DNA of 64,000 nt from Marinilongibacter aquaticus (GCF_020149935.1 NZ_CP083757.1:2133501-2197500); one strand, 5' to 3'; shown: positions 8,835 to 16,930, counted from the first letter of the stretch. Notes: a model not told the origin generated them from the letters alone. Numbers and translations: made by a program.

Positions 8835-9755
8835 TCACGACAAGTGCTTATGGAAGAACGGAACCAATTGCGATACGGCTTCCCCTACATGGCCCTCGCC
8901 ATCGTACAAAGACATATGGTTGGCACCTTCTACCACGTATTTTGTCTTGTCGGTAGAAGCCGCACGCCCAATCAGGTCCTCGCTCATCCACGCACTGCCC
9001 GCATTGCTGCCCACTATTGCCAATAAGGGTTGTGTAAAGAACGCCTCTGCTTTGTTGTATGCATCGTAGGTAATGATTTGCGTCAGGTTTCTCAATGTTG
9101 TCCAACCCGGTGCCGTTGGATATTGGCAACGCTTGGTGTGGTAATATTCCCAAGCCTCCCTCAATTCTTCGTTCGGTGCATCTTCCTCTTTCGCCGGGGC
9201 CAACGGCATTGTCTGCAAACCGCCTTCTGCATCGGCGGTTCTTGCGTTTGCACCTGCCAATAAATAGGGCATTGCATCGGCATCTTTCACATTGTTTTCC
9301 CAACCGTTACGGAACATGGAACCGATATTTACGGCACTTACCATTCCCACCGCCTTGATGCGGTGGTCGTTGATGGCCGCATTGGCCGTGTAGCCCGCTC
9401 CCGCACAGATGCCCATCGCTCCGATATTTTCTGTATCGATGTAAGATAGGGTAGTTAAATAATCAATTACAGCACTAACATCTTCCGTACGGATATACGG
9501 ATTTTCCAACTGGCGTGGCTCGCCTGTGCTTTCGCCCTGATAGGAGGCATCGTAGGCAACGGTTACAAATCCGTTTTCGGCTAATTTTTCAGCGTAGAGA
9601 CCTGCGGTCTGCTCCTTTACCCCACCGCCCGGGTGAGAAACGATCACCGGAGCATATTTTTTGTTCTTATCAAATCCTTCAGGGAAATTGATGATTGCCG
9701 ATAGGGTAATTCCCTGTCCGTTTCCGTTTTTGATACTGATTTTTTCCTGTGACAT
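8835..9755 (-). CDS. Alpha/beta hydrolase, dienelactone hydrolase-like (Cys nucleophile)
   Basis: A 306-residue cytoplasmic hydrolase. APVIVSHPGGGVKEQ is the oxyanion-hole region, and MGICAGAGYTANAA is the nucleophile elbow with cysteine in place of serine (GxCxG), as in dienelactone hydrolases and YcjY-like proteins. A GANHMSLYD stretch near the C-terminus supplies the catalytic histidine. Substrate is unknown. The ATG at 9755 has a matching promoter upstream: TTG (9819-9821), 17 nt, TAATTTTG (9794-9801) on the minus strand, preceded by a tandem AraC-type operator (9824-9857) that is shared with the adjacent araC-family gene. It is therefore very likely the target of that regulator. Confidence 0.85.
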   Translation of the reverse strand: MSQEKISIKNGNGQGITLSAIINFPEGFDKNKKYAPVIVSHPGGGVKEQTAGLYAEKLAENGFVTVAYDASYQGESTGEPRQLENPYIRTEDVSAVIDYLTTLSYIDTENIGAMGICAGAGYTANAAINDHRIKAVGMVSAVNIGSMFRNGWENNVKDADAMPYLLAGANARTADAEGGLQTMPLAPAKEEDAPNEELREAWEYYHTKRCQYPTAPGWTTLRNLTQIITYDAYNKAEAFFTQPLLAIVGSNAGSAWMSEDLIGRAASTDKTKYVVEGANHMSLYDGEGHVGEAVSQLVPFFHKHLS

Positions 9756-9793
9756 AATATTTTACTCTTTGGGTCTATACTTTTTTTACAGTA

Positions 9794-9821
9794 CAAAATT
9801 ATAGCAGGCAAAGGGGGGCAA
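9794..9821 (-). promoter_or_regulatory. Bacteroidota-type promoter of the hydrolase gene
   Basis: On the minus strand TTG (9821-9819) and TAATTTTG (9801-9794) are separated by 17 nt, matching the -33/-7 consensus of Bacteroidota. The start codon lies 38 nt downstream of the -7 element. Confidence 0.6.
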
Positions 9822-9823
9822 GC

Positions 9824-9857
9824 GAAAACATTTCACTCCAGGAATGAAACATTTTAC
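9824..9857 (-). promoter_or_regulatory. Tandem operator, probable AraC-family binding site (hydrolase promoter)
   Basis: Two direct repeats, GAAAACATTTCAC (9824-9836) and TGAAACATTTTAC (9845-9857), start 21 bp apart, two helical turns, the classic layout for a monomer with two helix-turn-helix motifs binding as a tandem dimer. The site abuts the -33 element. The same arrangement occurs at 10840-10873 before the regulator gene. Confidence 0.7.
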
Positions 9858-9937
9858 GGATTTGAGATTTTGCGTCCGCAACGAAAGAAAAGAAGCCCCG
9901 AAAAACTACGGAGGGCTAATGAGTGCGGCATAATCGG

Positions 9938-10798
9938 TCACTGGTTCCTGAACACTTTAGGGGATATGCCTGTTTTCCGGCGGAAGAACCTCGTGAAGTA
10001 GGTAGGGTAGCCGAACCCCAGACTGTACGCTATTTCACTTACCGACAGGTTTGTCCTCCGCAATTTGTTCTTGGCCGATTGTATAATTCCCTCGTGGATA
10101 TGGTCAATCGGGGAAGTGCCCGTGAAATGCTTGATCAGATCCCCGAAATAATTGGTGGACAGGTTGGCTTTCTCCGCAAAATACGTGACGGATGGAAGCT
10201 CCGGCAATCCATTTTCGCTATCGAGAAGGGCATCCAATTGCTGGTAAAAATCGGCAACCACCTTGTTGTATATTTTGCTCCGGGCCTCGAACTGGCGTTC
10301 GTAATAGATCCGCGTATAGGAAATGATCAACAGGGTATAGGAGATCAGCACTTCTCTTGAAGGATTCTCTTTCCGATATTCCCTGTGCGATTTCGAAAAC
10401 AAATCGTACAGGGTGTCCTTTTCTTCCGGCGTTAAGAACAGGGCTTCGTGCTGGTCGTAGCCGGCAAAGGAAATGTCCCTGTTCGTTTTGTCCAACAGTT
10501 TTTCGTTTACGAGGATCGCATATCCCGAAAATGGGCTGTCCAGGTCCCATTCGATCCTATTTCCGGGCCTATCGAGGTAAAGATAGGAATCGGACATGCT
10601 TTCAACGGGTGACTGTATGTCGATTTTATCCTTTAATGCCAATAAGTAGAAGTCGATTTCGGCAGGCTGTGATTTCAGTAAAATATCCGGATGTTCATCG
10701 TAATGGACAACCTGCATAAAATCACTGCTGCCGCCCTTTACATTGATATATTTCAGAAACTCCGGTATGTTGTATGACTTGCCCACTCGAAAAGACAT
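9938..10798 (-). CDS. AraC-family transcriptional regulator
   Basis: A 286-residue regulator (start MSFRVGKSYNIPEFL). The N-terminal two thirds is a sensor region without recognisable family; the last 100 residues carry the two HTH motifs (ANLSTNYFGDLIKHFTGTSP and VSEIAYSLGFGYPTYFTRFF, then TGISPKVFRNQ), the standard AraC signature. The frame extends to ATG 10837, but the shared operator ends only 2 nt from that codon and a TAAATTTG element (10811-10818) lies between, so 10798 is the better start. Tandem repeats upstream of this gene and of the hydrolase point to autoregulation plus control of the hydrolase. The inducer is unknown. Confidence 0.85.
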   Translation of the reverse strand: MSFRVGKSYNIPEFLKYINVKGGSSDFMQVVHYDEHPDILLKSQPAEIDFYLLALKDKIDIQSPVESMSDSYLYLDRPGNRIEWDLDSPFSGYAILVNEKLLDKTNRDISFAGYDQHEALFLTPEEKDTLYDLFSKSHREYRKENPSREVLISYTLLIISYTRIYYERQFEARSKIYNKVVADFYQQLDALLDSENGLPELPSVTYFAEKANLSTNYFGDLIKHFTGTSPIDHIHEGIIQSAKNKLRRTNLSVSEIAYSLGFGYPTYFTRFFRRKTGISPKVFRNQ

Positions 10799-10839
10799 TC
10801 GTTCGATCCACAAATTTAGAATATACCCAAAATACATAT

Positions 10840-10873
10840 GAAAACATTCAACGGCAAGAATGAAACATTTTAC
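10840..10873 (-). promoter_or_regulatory. Tandem operator, probable AraC-family binding site (regulator promoter)
   Basis: GAAAACATTCAAC (10840-10852) and TGAAACATTTTAC (10861-10873) start 21 bp apart, matching the hydrolase operator at most positions including a shared AATGAAACATTTTAC arm. It sits 41 nt upstream of the chosen start, with TAAATTTG (10811-10818) in between. The following stretch to 11109 shows no convincing gene. Confidence 0.7.
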
Positions 10874-11109
10874 TGATAACGGTTCTTCCTCCTTGCGGGA
10901 AAATGAATACGGAGATTTTGATATAGGGAAATTTATTTAGACTCCCCGTACCTTTTATAAAGTCAAGTTCTGAAACATTACGAAAATACCCCAAAACCTT
11001 GTTGTGATAAAAATACCCCATGAACTGGACCCTGTTGCGGCCGGTAGATGTATAAAATATTCCTGTAAGTTTTGTTCCCGTCCGAAAGGATGCACGGTTG
11101 AAGCACCGT

Positions 11110-12198
11110 TTATTCCTCATAGGTAATTAATACTCTAATGGGTTTGGCCAGGACGTCGCTACTTTCTCCGGCTTTGTTTGTTATAAATACACTTCCGTCA
11201 TAAAGTGCTACTTCATAATTTACATTACTGACGGTTCTGGTACCGGGCAACCAATGATTATCCACAATAACCTGTACCCCTAAAATTTTGGCGGCATCTA
11301 AACCGGTATGAATGGTAACTCCAACGCCCTGTGAATTAGCAGTGGTTCCTACTAATTTTAAGGTTTTTACAGCCGGATTAGTGGCCCCGGCCTCAGCACC
11401 GGCAGGCACTGTATTGCCGAGTCTGGTATAGGCTCCCACTTCCAAATTTCCATTCTCCAAAACAGACAGGACATTACCCGAACCATTATGGTGGCGGAAG
11501 AGATAGGCATTGCCGTTGAAGGCATACCATTGGAAAGATTTGGCAGTTGTGTTTCTGTCATAAAACCGGTACCCCGCATCCACGCCCGAATTTTGCAAGT
11601 TCCCATTTCCGGTTATTCTGAACTTTTCACTGAAATCGCCACTTCTGCCCACGCCAAAAACAAGATTGTCGCCTGTGGTAGGTACAAAAAATTGCAAGGT
11701 GCCGCCCTGAACCCCAATGCCGTAATGGGGAGTGGTATTGTTGGTTTCTCCTCCCCAGAAGGAGATTTTATCGCCAACTACGCTCTGAAATGTCATCAGG
11801 TATTTGGGAGAAACGGTATTTATTCCAATAGGGCCTCCATTGGTCAGTAAGGCAGGTCCGTAGCTGGATTGAAAAACACCGCCGGCACTCGATTCTGAAG
11901 TACCTATAATTCCGTATCCCGAATTGGAAGATCCAAACACCGCCCAGCCATTGCCACTGCATTTCCCAAAAACCCCAATTCCTTTTGGACTTTCACCGTA
12001 TACACCTGCGGAGTATATTCCAAGGGATTGGTTAATTCCCTTAATAGCATACGTGTAGGTGTAATCCTGTGTATTTTTAACAGTGCTTACAATACCATCT
12101 GCCAATTCACTCGATCCTACTACTACTTCGCTTTTAATAGGATTTTGACCAAATGTTTTTAATTGGATAAAAAATAAAAGGAGTGCTAATTTTTTCAT
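11110..12198 (-). CDS. Secreted tail-fibre/collagen-like repeat protein
   Basis: A 362-residue exported protein starting MKKLALLLFFIQLKTFGQ (signal peptide). Residues 50-110 carry glycine-spaced pseudo-repeats (IYSAGVYGESPKGIGVFGKC, GWAVFGSSNSGYGIIGTS), the beta-helix style found in phage tail spikes and Bacteroidota surface proteins. The middle has GIGVGRSGDFSEKF-like blades and GNLEVGAYTRLGN, a pattern common next to C1q or S74 modules. No catalytic motif is visible, so an adhesin or appendage-like role is inferred. The start lies 7 nt after the stop of the LytTR-only gene, so both probably share the promoter at 12534-12581. An alternative ATG six codons upstream would overlap that gene. 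Confidence 0.7.
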   Translation of the reverse strand: MKKLALLLFFIQLKTFGQNPIKSEVVVGSSELADGIVSTVKNTQDYTYTYAIKGINQSLGIYSAGVYGESPKGIGVFGKCSGNGWAVFGSSNSGYGIIGTSESSAGGVFQSSYGPALLTNGGPIGINTVSPKYLMTFQSVVGDKISFWGGETNNTTPHYGIGVQGGTLQFFVPTTGDNLVFGVGRSGDFSEKFRITGNGNLQNSGVDAGYRFYDRNTTAKSFQWYAFNGNAYLFRHHNGSGNVLSVLENGNLEVGAYTRLGNTVPAGAEAGATNPAVKTLKLVGTTANSQGVGVTIHTGLDAAKILGVQVIVDNHWLPGTRTVSNVNYEVALYDGSVFITNKAGESSDVLAKPIRVLITYEE

Positions 12199-12205
12199 AT
12201 TCGTA

Positions 12206-12517
12206 TCAATTTTCAAAGTGTAACTTCATTTTACGTCTTCTCGAAATCAAGAACTTTTGTTTGTCAACCAGCTCGACGGTAGAGTTTTGCCACGATTTTA
12301 CGTGGTTCCACTTAATGACTACGCCCCGGTTCATCCGGAGGATATCGGCCGTGCAGGCCAGCCGGTTTTCAATGATTTCGAGCGTGGTTGATGAGAAAAT
12401 CATCCGACCGCTGACCAGCAAGACCCGTGTATAGTTAATGTCCGATTGCAGGTAGAGTATCTCTTGCGGCAGTACCCTTTTTCTGCTGCCTAAGTGAATG
12501 GGTTCCTGTGTTTTCAC
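12206..12517 (-). CDS. Stand-alone LytTR DNA-binding protein
   Basis: A 103-residue protein made of a LytTR domain alone: VLPQEILYLQSDINYTRVLL, IFSSTTLEIIENRL, ILRMNRGVVIKWNHV and FLISRRRKMKLHF follow the family pattern, with no receiver domain. The start codon is GTG at 12517; the frame has no ATG near it and the promoter spacing supports it. LytTR proteins bind promoter direct repeats, and a free-standing domain lacks phospho-control, so its level rather than its state is probably regulated. It sits directly behind an ATGGCAT-N4-ATGCCAT promoter and ahead of a secreted protein gene, suggesting a cascade from the nearby two-component system. Confidence 0.8.
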   Translation of the reverse strand: MKTQEPIHLGSRKRVLPQEILYLQSDINYTRVLLVSGRMIFSSTTLEIIENRLACTADILRMNRGVVIKWNHVKSWQNSTVELVDKQKFLISRRRKMKLHFEN

Positions 12518-12533
12518 GGCGTCTGGTTTTTGT

Positions 12534-12581
12534 CAAAATTAAAGGGGAGAATCGGGCCGGGCAATGGCATGAACATGCCAT
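12534..12581 (-). promoter_or_regulatory. Palindrome-controlled promoter of the LytTR operon
   Basis: Perfect palindrome ATGGCATGAACATGCCAT (12564-12581). On the minus strand it is followed at its edge by TTG, then 20 nt, then TAATTTTG (12541-12534). Exactly 22 nt separate palindrome and -7 element. The GTG start lies 46 nt from the palindrome. This is the geometry expected for an activator overlapping the -33 region. Confidence 0.75.
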
Positions 12582-12645
12582 AATTTAGTTTTTGGGATAC
12601 TTGAGCAGTACCGATAAAGAATGTGTCAAATGTTTGCGTGGAGAA

Positions 12646-13701
12646 TCACTTCACCAGAAATCCACTTATCACACTTGGGTTCAAAAGATAATTATCCGTA
12701 CAACGGAGGTTGACAGAAGAGCTGTGCCCAACAAAAAAACCGACAATGGTACCCTGAGCCAAATAGAGGTCACACGAAACGTTTTGCCCGAAATCTCCGG
12801 GGCCACCGGGAGAATTGATCCATCTGCTCAGTAAATTTCCGGAGTAATTGCGGATTGCAAAGGCTCGTTGGCCCTCAGCGTTCCCCTGCCAGAGCAGGTT
12901 TGCCGTAAAATGATACACGCCGCTAACCGGAGCGGTAAAATAGGCGTGATCCGTTTCAGATATTATCACATTATTACTCAAATCGTAGTTGATGGTTTCC
13001 AGGGTCAGTTCCCGTATGGCCGTATTATTGTCCGGGGTAACGGTATTGGTTGCCGGATTGGAATTGGTCGAAACCACGGAAAATGCAACCTGGGCAGTGG
13101 CGGAGAGATTGGAAATCACCAGATTTCCATTGGCGTCGGCAGCCACGTTTCGGGTACCGCTGCCCGCAAGGTTCGGAAGTTTTAAAACACCGCTTTCGTT
13201 TAGGAGAAGCCGCCAGTTATTGCCGATAAAGATTCCGGTTTCGGTATCCGATGAATTTCCGAAGAATGCTCCCTGATTGGCCAGATTGTTCGTTTTACTG
13301 AACCAGATCCCTGCGGTCTCGGTGCCATATCTTATCCTCGCCCGCTTACCCGCGTCAAGTATATATTGCGGATTTGCAACACCGATCCCCAGATTGCCGG
13401 CGGTATTGAGCAACATTTGGCTTGTGTAATTGTTTGTGGCAAAACTGAGCGAATGATCGGTGTGCGTTTGAATATAGGCAGAAGAATTATCGACATACGT
13501 GCCTATCCCTACCGATTGGTCGGCACTTCGATGGTCTATACCTACGCCGTTTTTAATAATTTTCTCATTGGGGTCGCCGTTTCCGCCCGGCACTATAGTG
13601 ATCGATGATTGACCGTACGGATTGCCCAAGCAGAGCATGGCGAACAGGCCCGACAGAACTTGCCGGATTCCCATTCCGGTATTCCTTGTTAAGGTTTTCA
13701 T
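12646..13701 (-). CDS. Secreted protein with C-terminal C1q/TNF-like jelly-roll
   Basis: A 351-residue exported protein (signal region ends near NPYGQSS). The middle has head-like repeats (LNTAGNLGIGVANPQYILDA), a motif shared with phage tail proteins and with many Bacteroidota surface proteins. Residues about 205-351 form a C1q-like jelly roll: YFTAPVSGVYHFTANLLW is close to the C1q signature F-x-A-P-x-x-G-x-Y-x-F, and RAFAIRNYSG plus VGFFVGHSSS supply later strands. Such domains trimerise and mediate binding; an extracellular adhesin is the likely role. It follows the lipoprotein gene by 11 nt and is probably cotranscribed with it from the promoter at 14311-14358. Confidence 0.75.
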   Translation of the reverse strand: MKTLTRNTGMGIRQVLSGLFAMLCLGNPYGQSSITIVPGGNGDPNEKIIKNGVGIDHRSADQSVGIGTYVDNSSAYIQTHTDHSLSFATNNYTSQMLLNTAGNLGIGVANPQYILDAGKRARIRYGTETAGIWFSKTNNLANQGAFFGNSSDTETGIFIGNNWRLLLNESGVLKLPNLAGSGTRNVAADANGNLVISNLSATAQVAFSVVSTNSNPATNTVTPDNNTAIRELTLETINYDLSNNVIISETDHAYFTAPVSGVYHFTANLLWQGNAEGQRAFAIRNYSGNLLSRWINSPGGPGDFGQNVSCDLYLAQGTIVGFFVGHSSSVNLRCTDNYLLNPSVISGFLVK

Positions 13702-13712
13702 TTTTTGCCGGA

Positions 13713-14294
13713 TTAGAATTTATTCCCGTCAAACTTATGCCTTACCCGAAAACTGCCCTTCACCGCATAATCCTTGACGGCCGGGTCGTTGGTTTTGTTT
13801 TCTCCGCCCAGCACCACGGTATTTAGGGTGCCGCTTATAATGCGTGCTTTGCCACCGGGCTCCGGTTCGCTGGTTTTGATAATTATCGCATCCGGCACCG
13901 GCTTGGCCTTTACCGTTCGCAGGCCGTCGTAATTGTTGAAAGCGAGGCCGTTTTCGGGGTAATTTTGCAAAGAAACACTTCCTTGAAACAGCGGATTTGC
14001 GGGTACGGGGTCGCCGTTTGGTGTTGACGAAGGTTTCGACATATCGGCAATCACGGTAAGCGTGAGCGAAGGTTGCCCGTATTCGCCCCCTGCATAAATT
14101 TTAAACTCGTGGTGGGTATCAAATACCCGGTAATCGGTGCTGATGTCGTCGGCGGCGAAATCGAGTTCTTTCCCATCGATGGTGAGATTGACGTAGTAGC
14201 CGGAGTCTGTTCCGCCGCTGTTTTGGGTATTTCCATTTTCCCGATTATCACAGGAGAAAATAGCGAGTATCGTACTGATGAACAGGATTTTCAT
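13713..14294 (-). CDS. Hypothetical lipoprotein (193 aa)
   Basis: Starts MKILFISTILAIFSCDN with a short lipobox (FSC), so an envelope lipoprotein. The rest is beta-rich (YYVNLTIDGKELDFAADD, FKIYAGGEYGQPSLTLTVIA, ARIISGTLNTVVLGG), the layout of small Bacteroidota calycin-like or DUF-type lipoproteins that carry no known enzyme motif. It leads a two-gene operon with the C1q-like protein 11 nt downstream and has its own palindrome-controlled promoter 17-64 nt before the ATG. Its function is unknown; co-expression with surface proteins suggests assembly or anchoring. Confidence 0.75.
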   Translation of the reverse strand: MKILFISTILAIFSCDNRENGNTQNSGGTDSGYYVNLTIDGKELDFAADDISTDYRVFDTHHEFKIYAGGEYGQPSLTLTVIADMSKPSSTPNGDPVPANPLFQGSVSLQNYPENGLAFNNYDGLRTVKAKPVPDAIIIKTSEPEPGGKARIISGTLNTVVLGGENKTNDPAVKDYAVKGSFRVRHKFDGNKF

Positions 14295-14310
14295 GCTGTC
14301 TTTTTTCTCC

Positions 14311-14358
14311 CAAAACTAGCGGCAAAACAGAAACCGCTCAATGGCATAAATATGCCAT
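14311..14358 (-). promoter_or_regulatory. Palindrome-controlled promoter of the lipoprotein operon
   Basis: Perfect palindrome ATGGCATAAATATGCCAT (14341-14358). On the minus strand TTG starts at its edge, followed by 20 nt and TAGTTTTG (14318-14311). Palindrome to -7 element is 22 nt and palindrome to start codon 46 nt, both identical to the LytTR promoter. Confidence 0.75.
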
Positions 14359-14363
14359 AAAGT

Positions 14364-14999
14364 TCAGAAGAAGTTTAGTAACCTGCTCCGCAGGGCCTTT
14401 GTAATGGCCTCGCCTTTGGAGTTTACGTGCAGTTTCTGATAAATATGGACAATGTGCTTCTGTACGGTGCTGATGCTGATATCGCAATGGGCGGCGATGA
14501 GCTTGTAACTATCGCCTTCCACCAGGCGATGCAGCACTTCGATTTCCCGGCCGGTCAGCCCGTAAGGATTGGGTTCGGGCTCCTGCACGGAGGCCAGCAC
14601 TTTCAGGGCAATGGAGGGGCTCATGGCCGCACCGCCTGCCTGTACCTCCTTTATACTTTCGATAATTTTCTCGCCCGGCGTTTTCTTTAGCAGGTAGCCC
14701 ACGGCCCCGGCCTTTATGGCTTCAAAGATTCGGGCAGTATCGTCAAAAACGGTGAGCATGAGCACTTTCGGTGGCTTTTTGCAGTTTTTCTGAATTTCAG
14801 CAACCGCCTCTATTCCGGTGATCTGTGGCATTTCAATGTCCATCAAAATCACATCGGGCATTTCCGCGGCCACATCATCGATCACAGAAACGGCGTCGGC
14901 ATGAGCTCCCACCGGCAGGATATCGGGTGCCGTCCCCAGAATCCACTGCAGGGTTTCCGTTAGATTGGGGTTGTCTTCGTATATCGAAACTCTGATCAT
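14364..14999 (-). CDS. NarL/LuxR-type response regulator
   Basis: A 211-residue regulator: receiver domain (SIYEDNPNLTE acidic pocket, phospho-acceptor Asp in VILMDIEMPQ, TVFDD and LLKKTPG for the conserved Thr and Lys) and a C-terminal LuxR HTH (LTGREIEVLHRLVEGDSYKL, then ISISTVQKHIVHIYQKL). The chosen ATG at 14999 has an ATGGCAT box and TATTTTTG upstream, while the longer frame to 15047 would run through that promoter. It is encoded just after its probable kinase. NarL-type dimers bind short inverted repeats, so this protein is the leading candidate to bind the three ATGGCAT-N4-ATGCCAT palindromes, including one before itself. Confidence 0.9.
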   Translation of the reverse strand: MIRVSIYEDNPNLTETLQWILGTAPDILPVGAHADAVSVIDDVAAEMPDVILMDIEMPQITGIEAVAEIQKNCKKPPKVLMLTVFDDTARIFEAIKAGAVGYLLKKTPGEKIIESIKEVQAGGAAMSPSIALKVLASVQEPEPNPYGLTGREIEVLHRLVEGDSYKLIAAHCDISISTVQKHIVHIYQKLHVNSKGEAITKALRSRLLNFF

Positions 15000-15010
15000 C
15001 TCTTTATTTG

Positions 15011-15058
15011 CAAAAATATCACCTGTTCCACGCTCCCGAAATGGCATAACTATGCTAT
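15011..15058 (-). promoter_or_regulatory. Palindrome-controlled promoter of the response regulator
   Basis: Near-perfect palindrome ATGGCATAACTATGCTAT (15041-15058, one mismatched pair) overlaps the last codons of the kinase gene. A TATTTTTG element (15018-15011, minus strand) lies exactly 22 nt away, as at the two other sites; the -33 is TTC rather than TTG. It suggests an internal, autoregulated promoter. Confidence 0.65.
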
Positions 15059-16930
15059 AAGCACCCGTAACAATACCGACGTTCCCCGTCCCGGGCCTGT
15101 CCTTATTTCCAGTTTTCCCTGAATTGCATCGCTGCGTTTCTGCATGTTTTTCAGGCCGTTCCGGTTGCCGGGTTCATTGATATCGAAACCCTTTCCGTTG
15201 TCAGTAATTTCTATTTTCAGCGTTTTCCTTTCCAATGAGAACCGCACAAAGGCCTTGCTTGCCCCCGAATATTTGGCCAGATTATTAATGGCTTCTTTTA
15301 CAATCAGATACAGGTTTTTCCGTACCTCCACGGCAGGTTTGACCTTTTCCAGTTTGGGGTCGGAAATCCACTCCAGGTCAATTTTTTTCGATTCGGCCAG
15401 CGGCTGGGCATACTCCCGCAGACGCACCAAGACGCCGGGCAGGGAGTCGTTCATGGGGCTTACCGACCAGATGATTTCATCAACCGACTCCATCACGCTT
15501 TTAGAATCGCTGTTTATTTTGCTGAACATCCGCTGGCCTTCGCCTTCCTGCTTTTTGGCCATATCGCTTATCAGCATAATACTGCTCAGGGTGCTGCCTA
15601 TTTCGTCGTGCAGGTCGCTGGCGATACGGTTTCGCAGTTTTTGAGACTCCTCTATCCGCTTCAGTTCATTGCGGCTCAACACATAAAACACGGTGATGCC
15701 GCCCAGTAAAAGCAATAAAATTCCGCCGCCGACCAAGGCCTTATTTTGCAAAGAAGCCTTCTCGTTTTTGGCGTTCAGAAGGGCAATCTCCTGCTCCTTC
15801 CTTTCGCTTTCGTATTTACGCAGCAGCTCTTCGGTGTTTTTGGCGGTTTCCAGATGAAACATGGAATCCTTGGCCATTACAGCTGCATTCTGATAATAAA
15901 AGGCCTTTTTGAAATCCCCTTTCTTCTCGAACAGCTCTGCCAGGTTGTTATTGGCATGGAACGTAAACTCGGGGTCTTCCACGTCTTTGCCCAATTGCAG
16001 TGCTTCCTCAAAACTTTGCTGTGCTTTATCCAGTTGGTTTTGCTCAAGATAAATGGTGCCCAGGCCCTCCAGAGCATCCATTCGTGTTTTTGCCGATTCC
16101 AGTTGGCGGCTCAGTTTCACGCTTTTTGCGAGGCAGGTTTCGGCTTCCCCATATTTTTTCCCCAGTCTCAGCATACGGCCCAGGTTAATCAGAACTTCTG
16201 CTTCCAGTAGCTTGTAATTGGCCTTCCGAGCCAGTTTAAGAGCCTTTTGAAAGTGTTCTTTGGCTTGGCTGGGATTGCCCATGCTTTCCCGCAGATTGCC
16301 AATCCGGTTTTCGCCAATAGCCATATTTACCCCGTTGCCGTAGCGGGTTTCTATGTCCAGCGATTTTTGGTAATATTTGAGGGCTTCCTCGTATCTGCCA
16401 TAAAATTTCAGGTTATCACCGATCTGGTCGTACGGACCGGTTTTCAGCGGTTCCAGTTTGTGTTTCTCCTGAAGGGCAATCAGCTCCATGGCGTATTCGG
16501 TAGCGTTTTGGCGGTCGCCCATCTGCCCGTAAATAAGGCTGATGTTATTCAGCGAGTTTTGGTAAATGTTTTTCGGGAGCTTGTATTTTTGAATGATTTC
16601 GTTGCATTTCAAAAAGTGCTGCATGGCTTTTTTGGGCTGCTGTTTGCTGTATTCTACCACGCCCCGCATGTTTTCGGCCTTGTAAAATCCGGTGCCGTAG
16701 TCCAATTTTTCTGACAGCGACTGGATTTTTGAAATCTCCCTATCGGCCTTGTCAAAATCACCCTCCCGCACCAGCAAAAAAGCATGAGCATTCAGGGCCA
16801 AAATGTACGTAGTGTCTTGTTTTTGTGTTTTCAGAAAAACCTCCAGGGAGTCGCGGGTGGACGGAAACTGCGAGTAACCTGCCCGAAAGGCAAGCACCAA
16901 GATTATTTGAAGTAATAGTAGTTTCCTCAA
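15050..16930 (-). CDS. TPR-containing sensor histidine kinase (HisKA_3 type)
   Basis: A 626-residue kinase: signal/anchor (MRKLLLLQIILVLAFRAGYS), a periplasmic array of about six TPR repeats (GRYEEALKYYQKSLDIE, NPSQAKEHFQKALKLARK, NQLDKAQQSFEEALQLGKD), a coiled coil, one transmembrane helix near residue 400 (GGGILLLLLGGITVFYVL), then a HisKA_3 domain with phospho-accepting His in RIASDLHDEIGSTLSS and an HATPase domain (VKEAINNLAKYSGA, ITDNGKGFD, GRGTSVLLRV). This is the usual partner of NarL-type regulators, and the regulator gene follows directly. The signal sensed by the TPR array is unknown; protein or peptide binding is the family expectation. Confidence 0.9.
   Translation of the reverse strand: MRKLLLLQIILVLAFRAGYSQFPSTRDSLEVFLKTQKQDTTYILALNAHAFLLVREGDFDKADREISKIQSLSEKLDYGTGFYKAENMRGVVEYSKQQPKKAMQHFLKCNEIIQKYKLPKNIYQNSLNNISLIYGQMGDRQNATEYAMELIALQEKHKLEPLKTGPYDQIGDNLKFYGRYEEALKYYQKSLDIETRYGNGVNMAIGENRIGNLRESMGNPSQAKEHFQKALKLARKANYKLLEAEVLINLGRMLRLGKKYGEAETCLAKSVKLSRQLESAKTRMDALEGLGTIYLEQNQLDKAQQSFEEALQLGKDVEDPEFTFHANNNLAELFEKKGDFKKAFYYQNAAVMAKDSMFHLETAKNTEELLRKYESERKEQEIALLNAKNEKASLQNKALVGGGILLLLLGGITVFYVLSRNELKRIEESQKLRNRIASDLHDEIGSTLSSIMLISDMAKKQEGEGQRMFSKINSDSKSVMESVDEIIWSVSPMNDSLPGVLVRLREYAQPLAESKKIDLEWISDPKLEKVKPAVEVRKNLYLIVKEAINNLAKYSGASKAFVRFSLERKTLKIEITDNGKGFDINEPGNRNGLKNMQKRSDAIQGKLEIRTGPGRGTSVLLRVLIA

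Noticed and set aside
10848..11120. 90-codon minus-strand frame
   Set aside because: Overlaps the AraC operator and the end of the next gene, and has no protein-like features.
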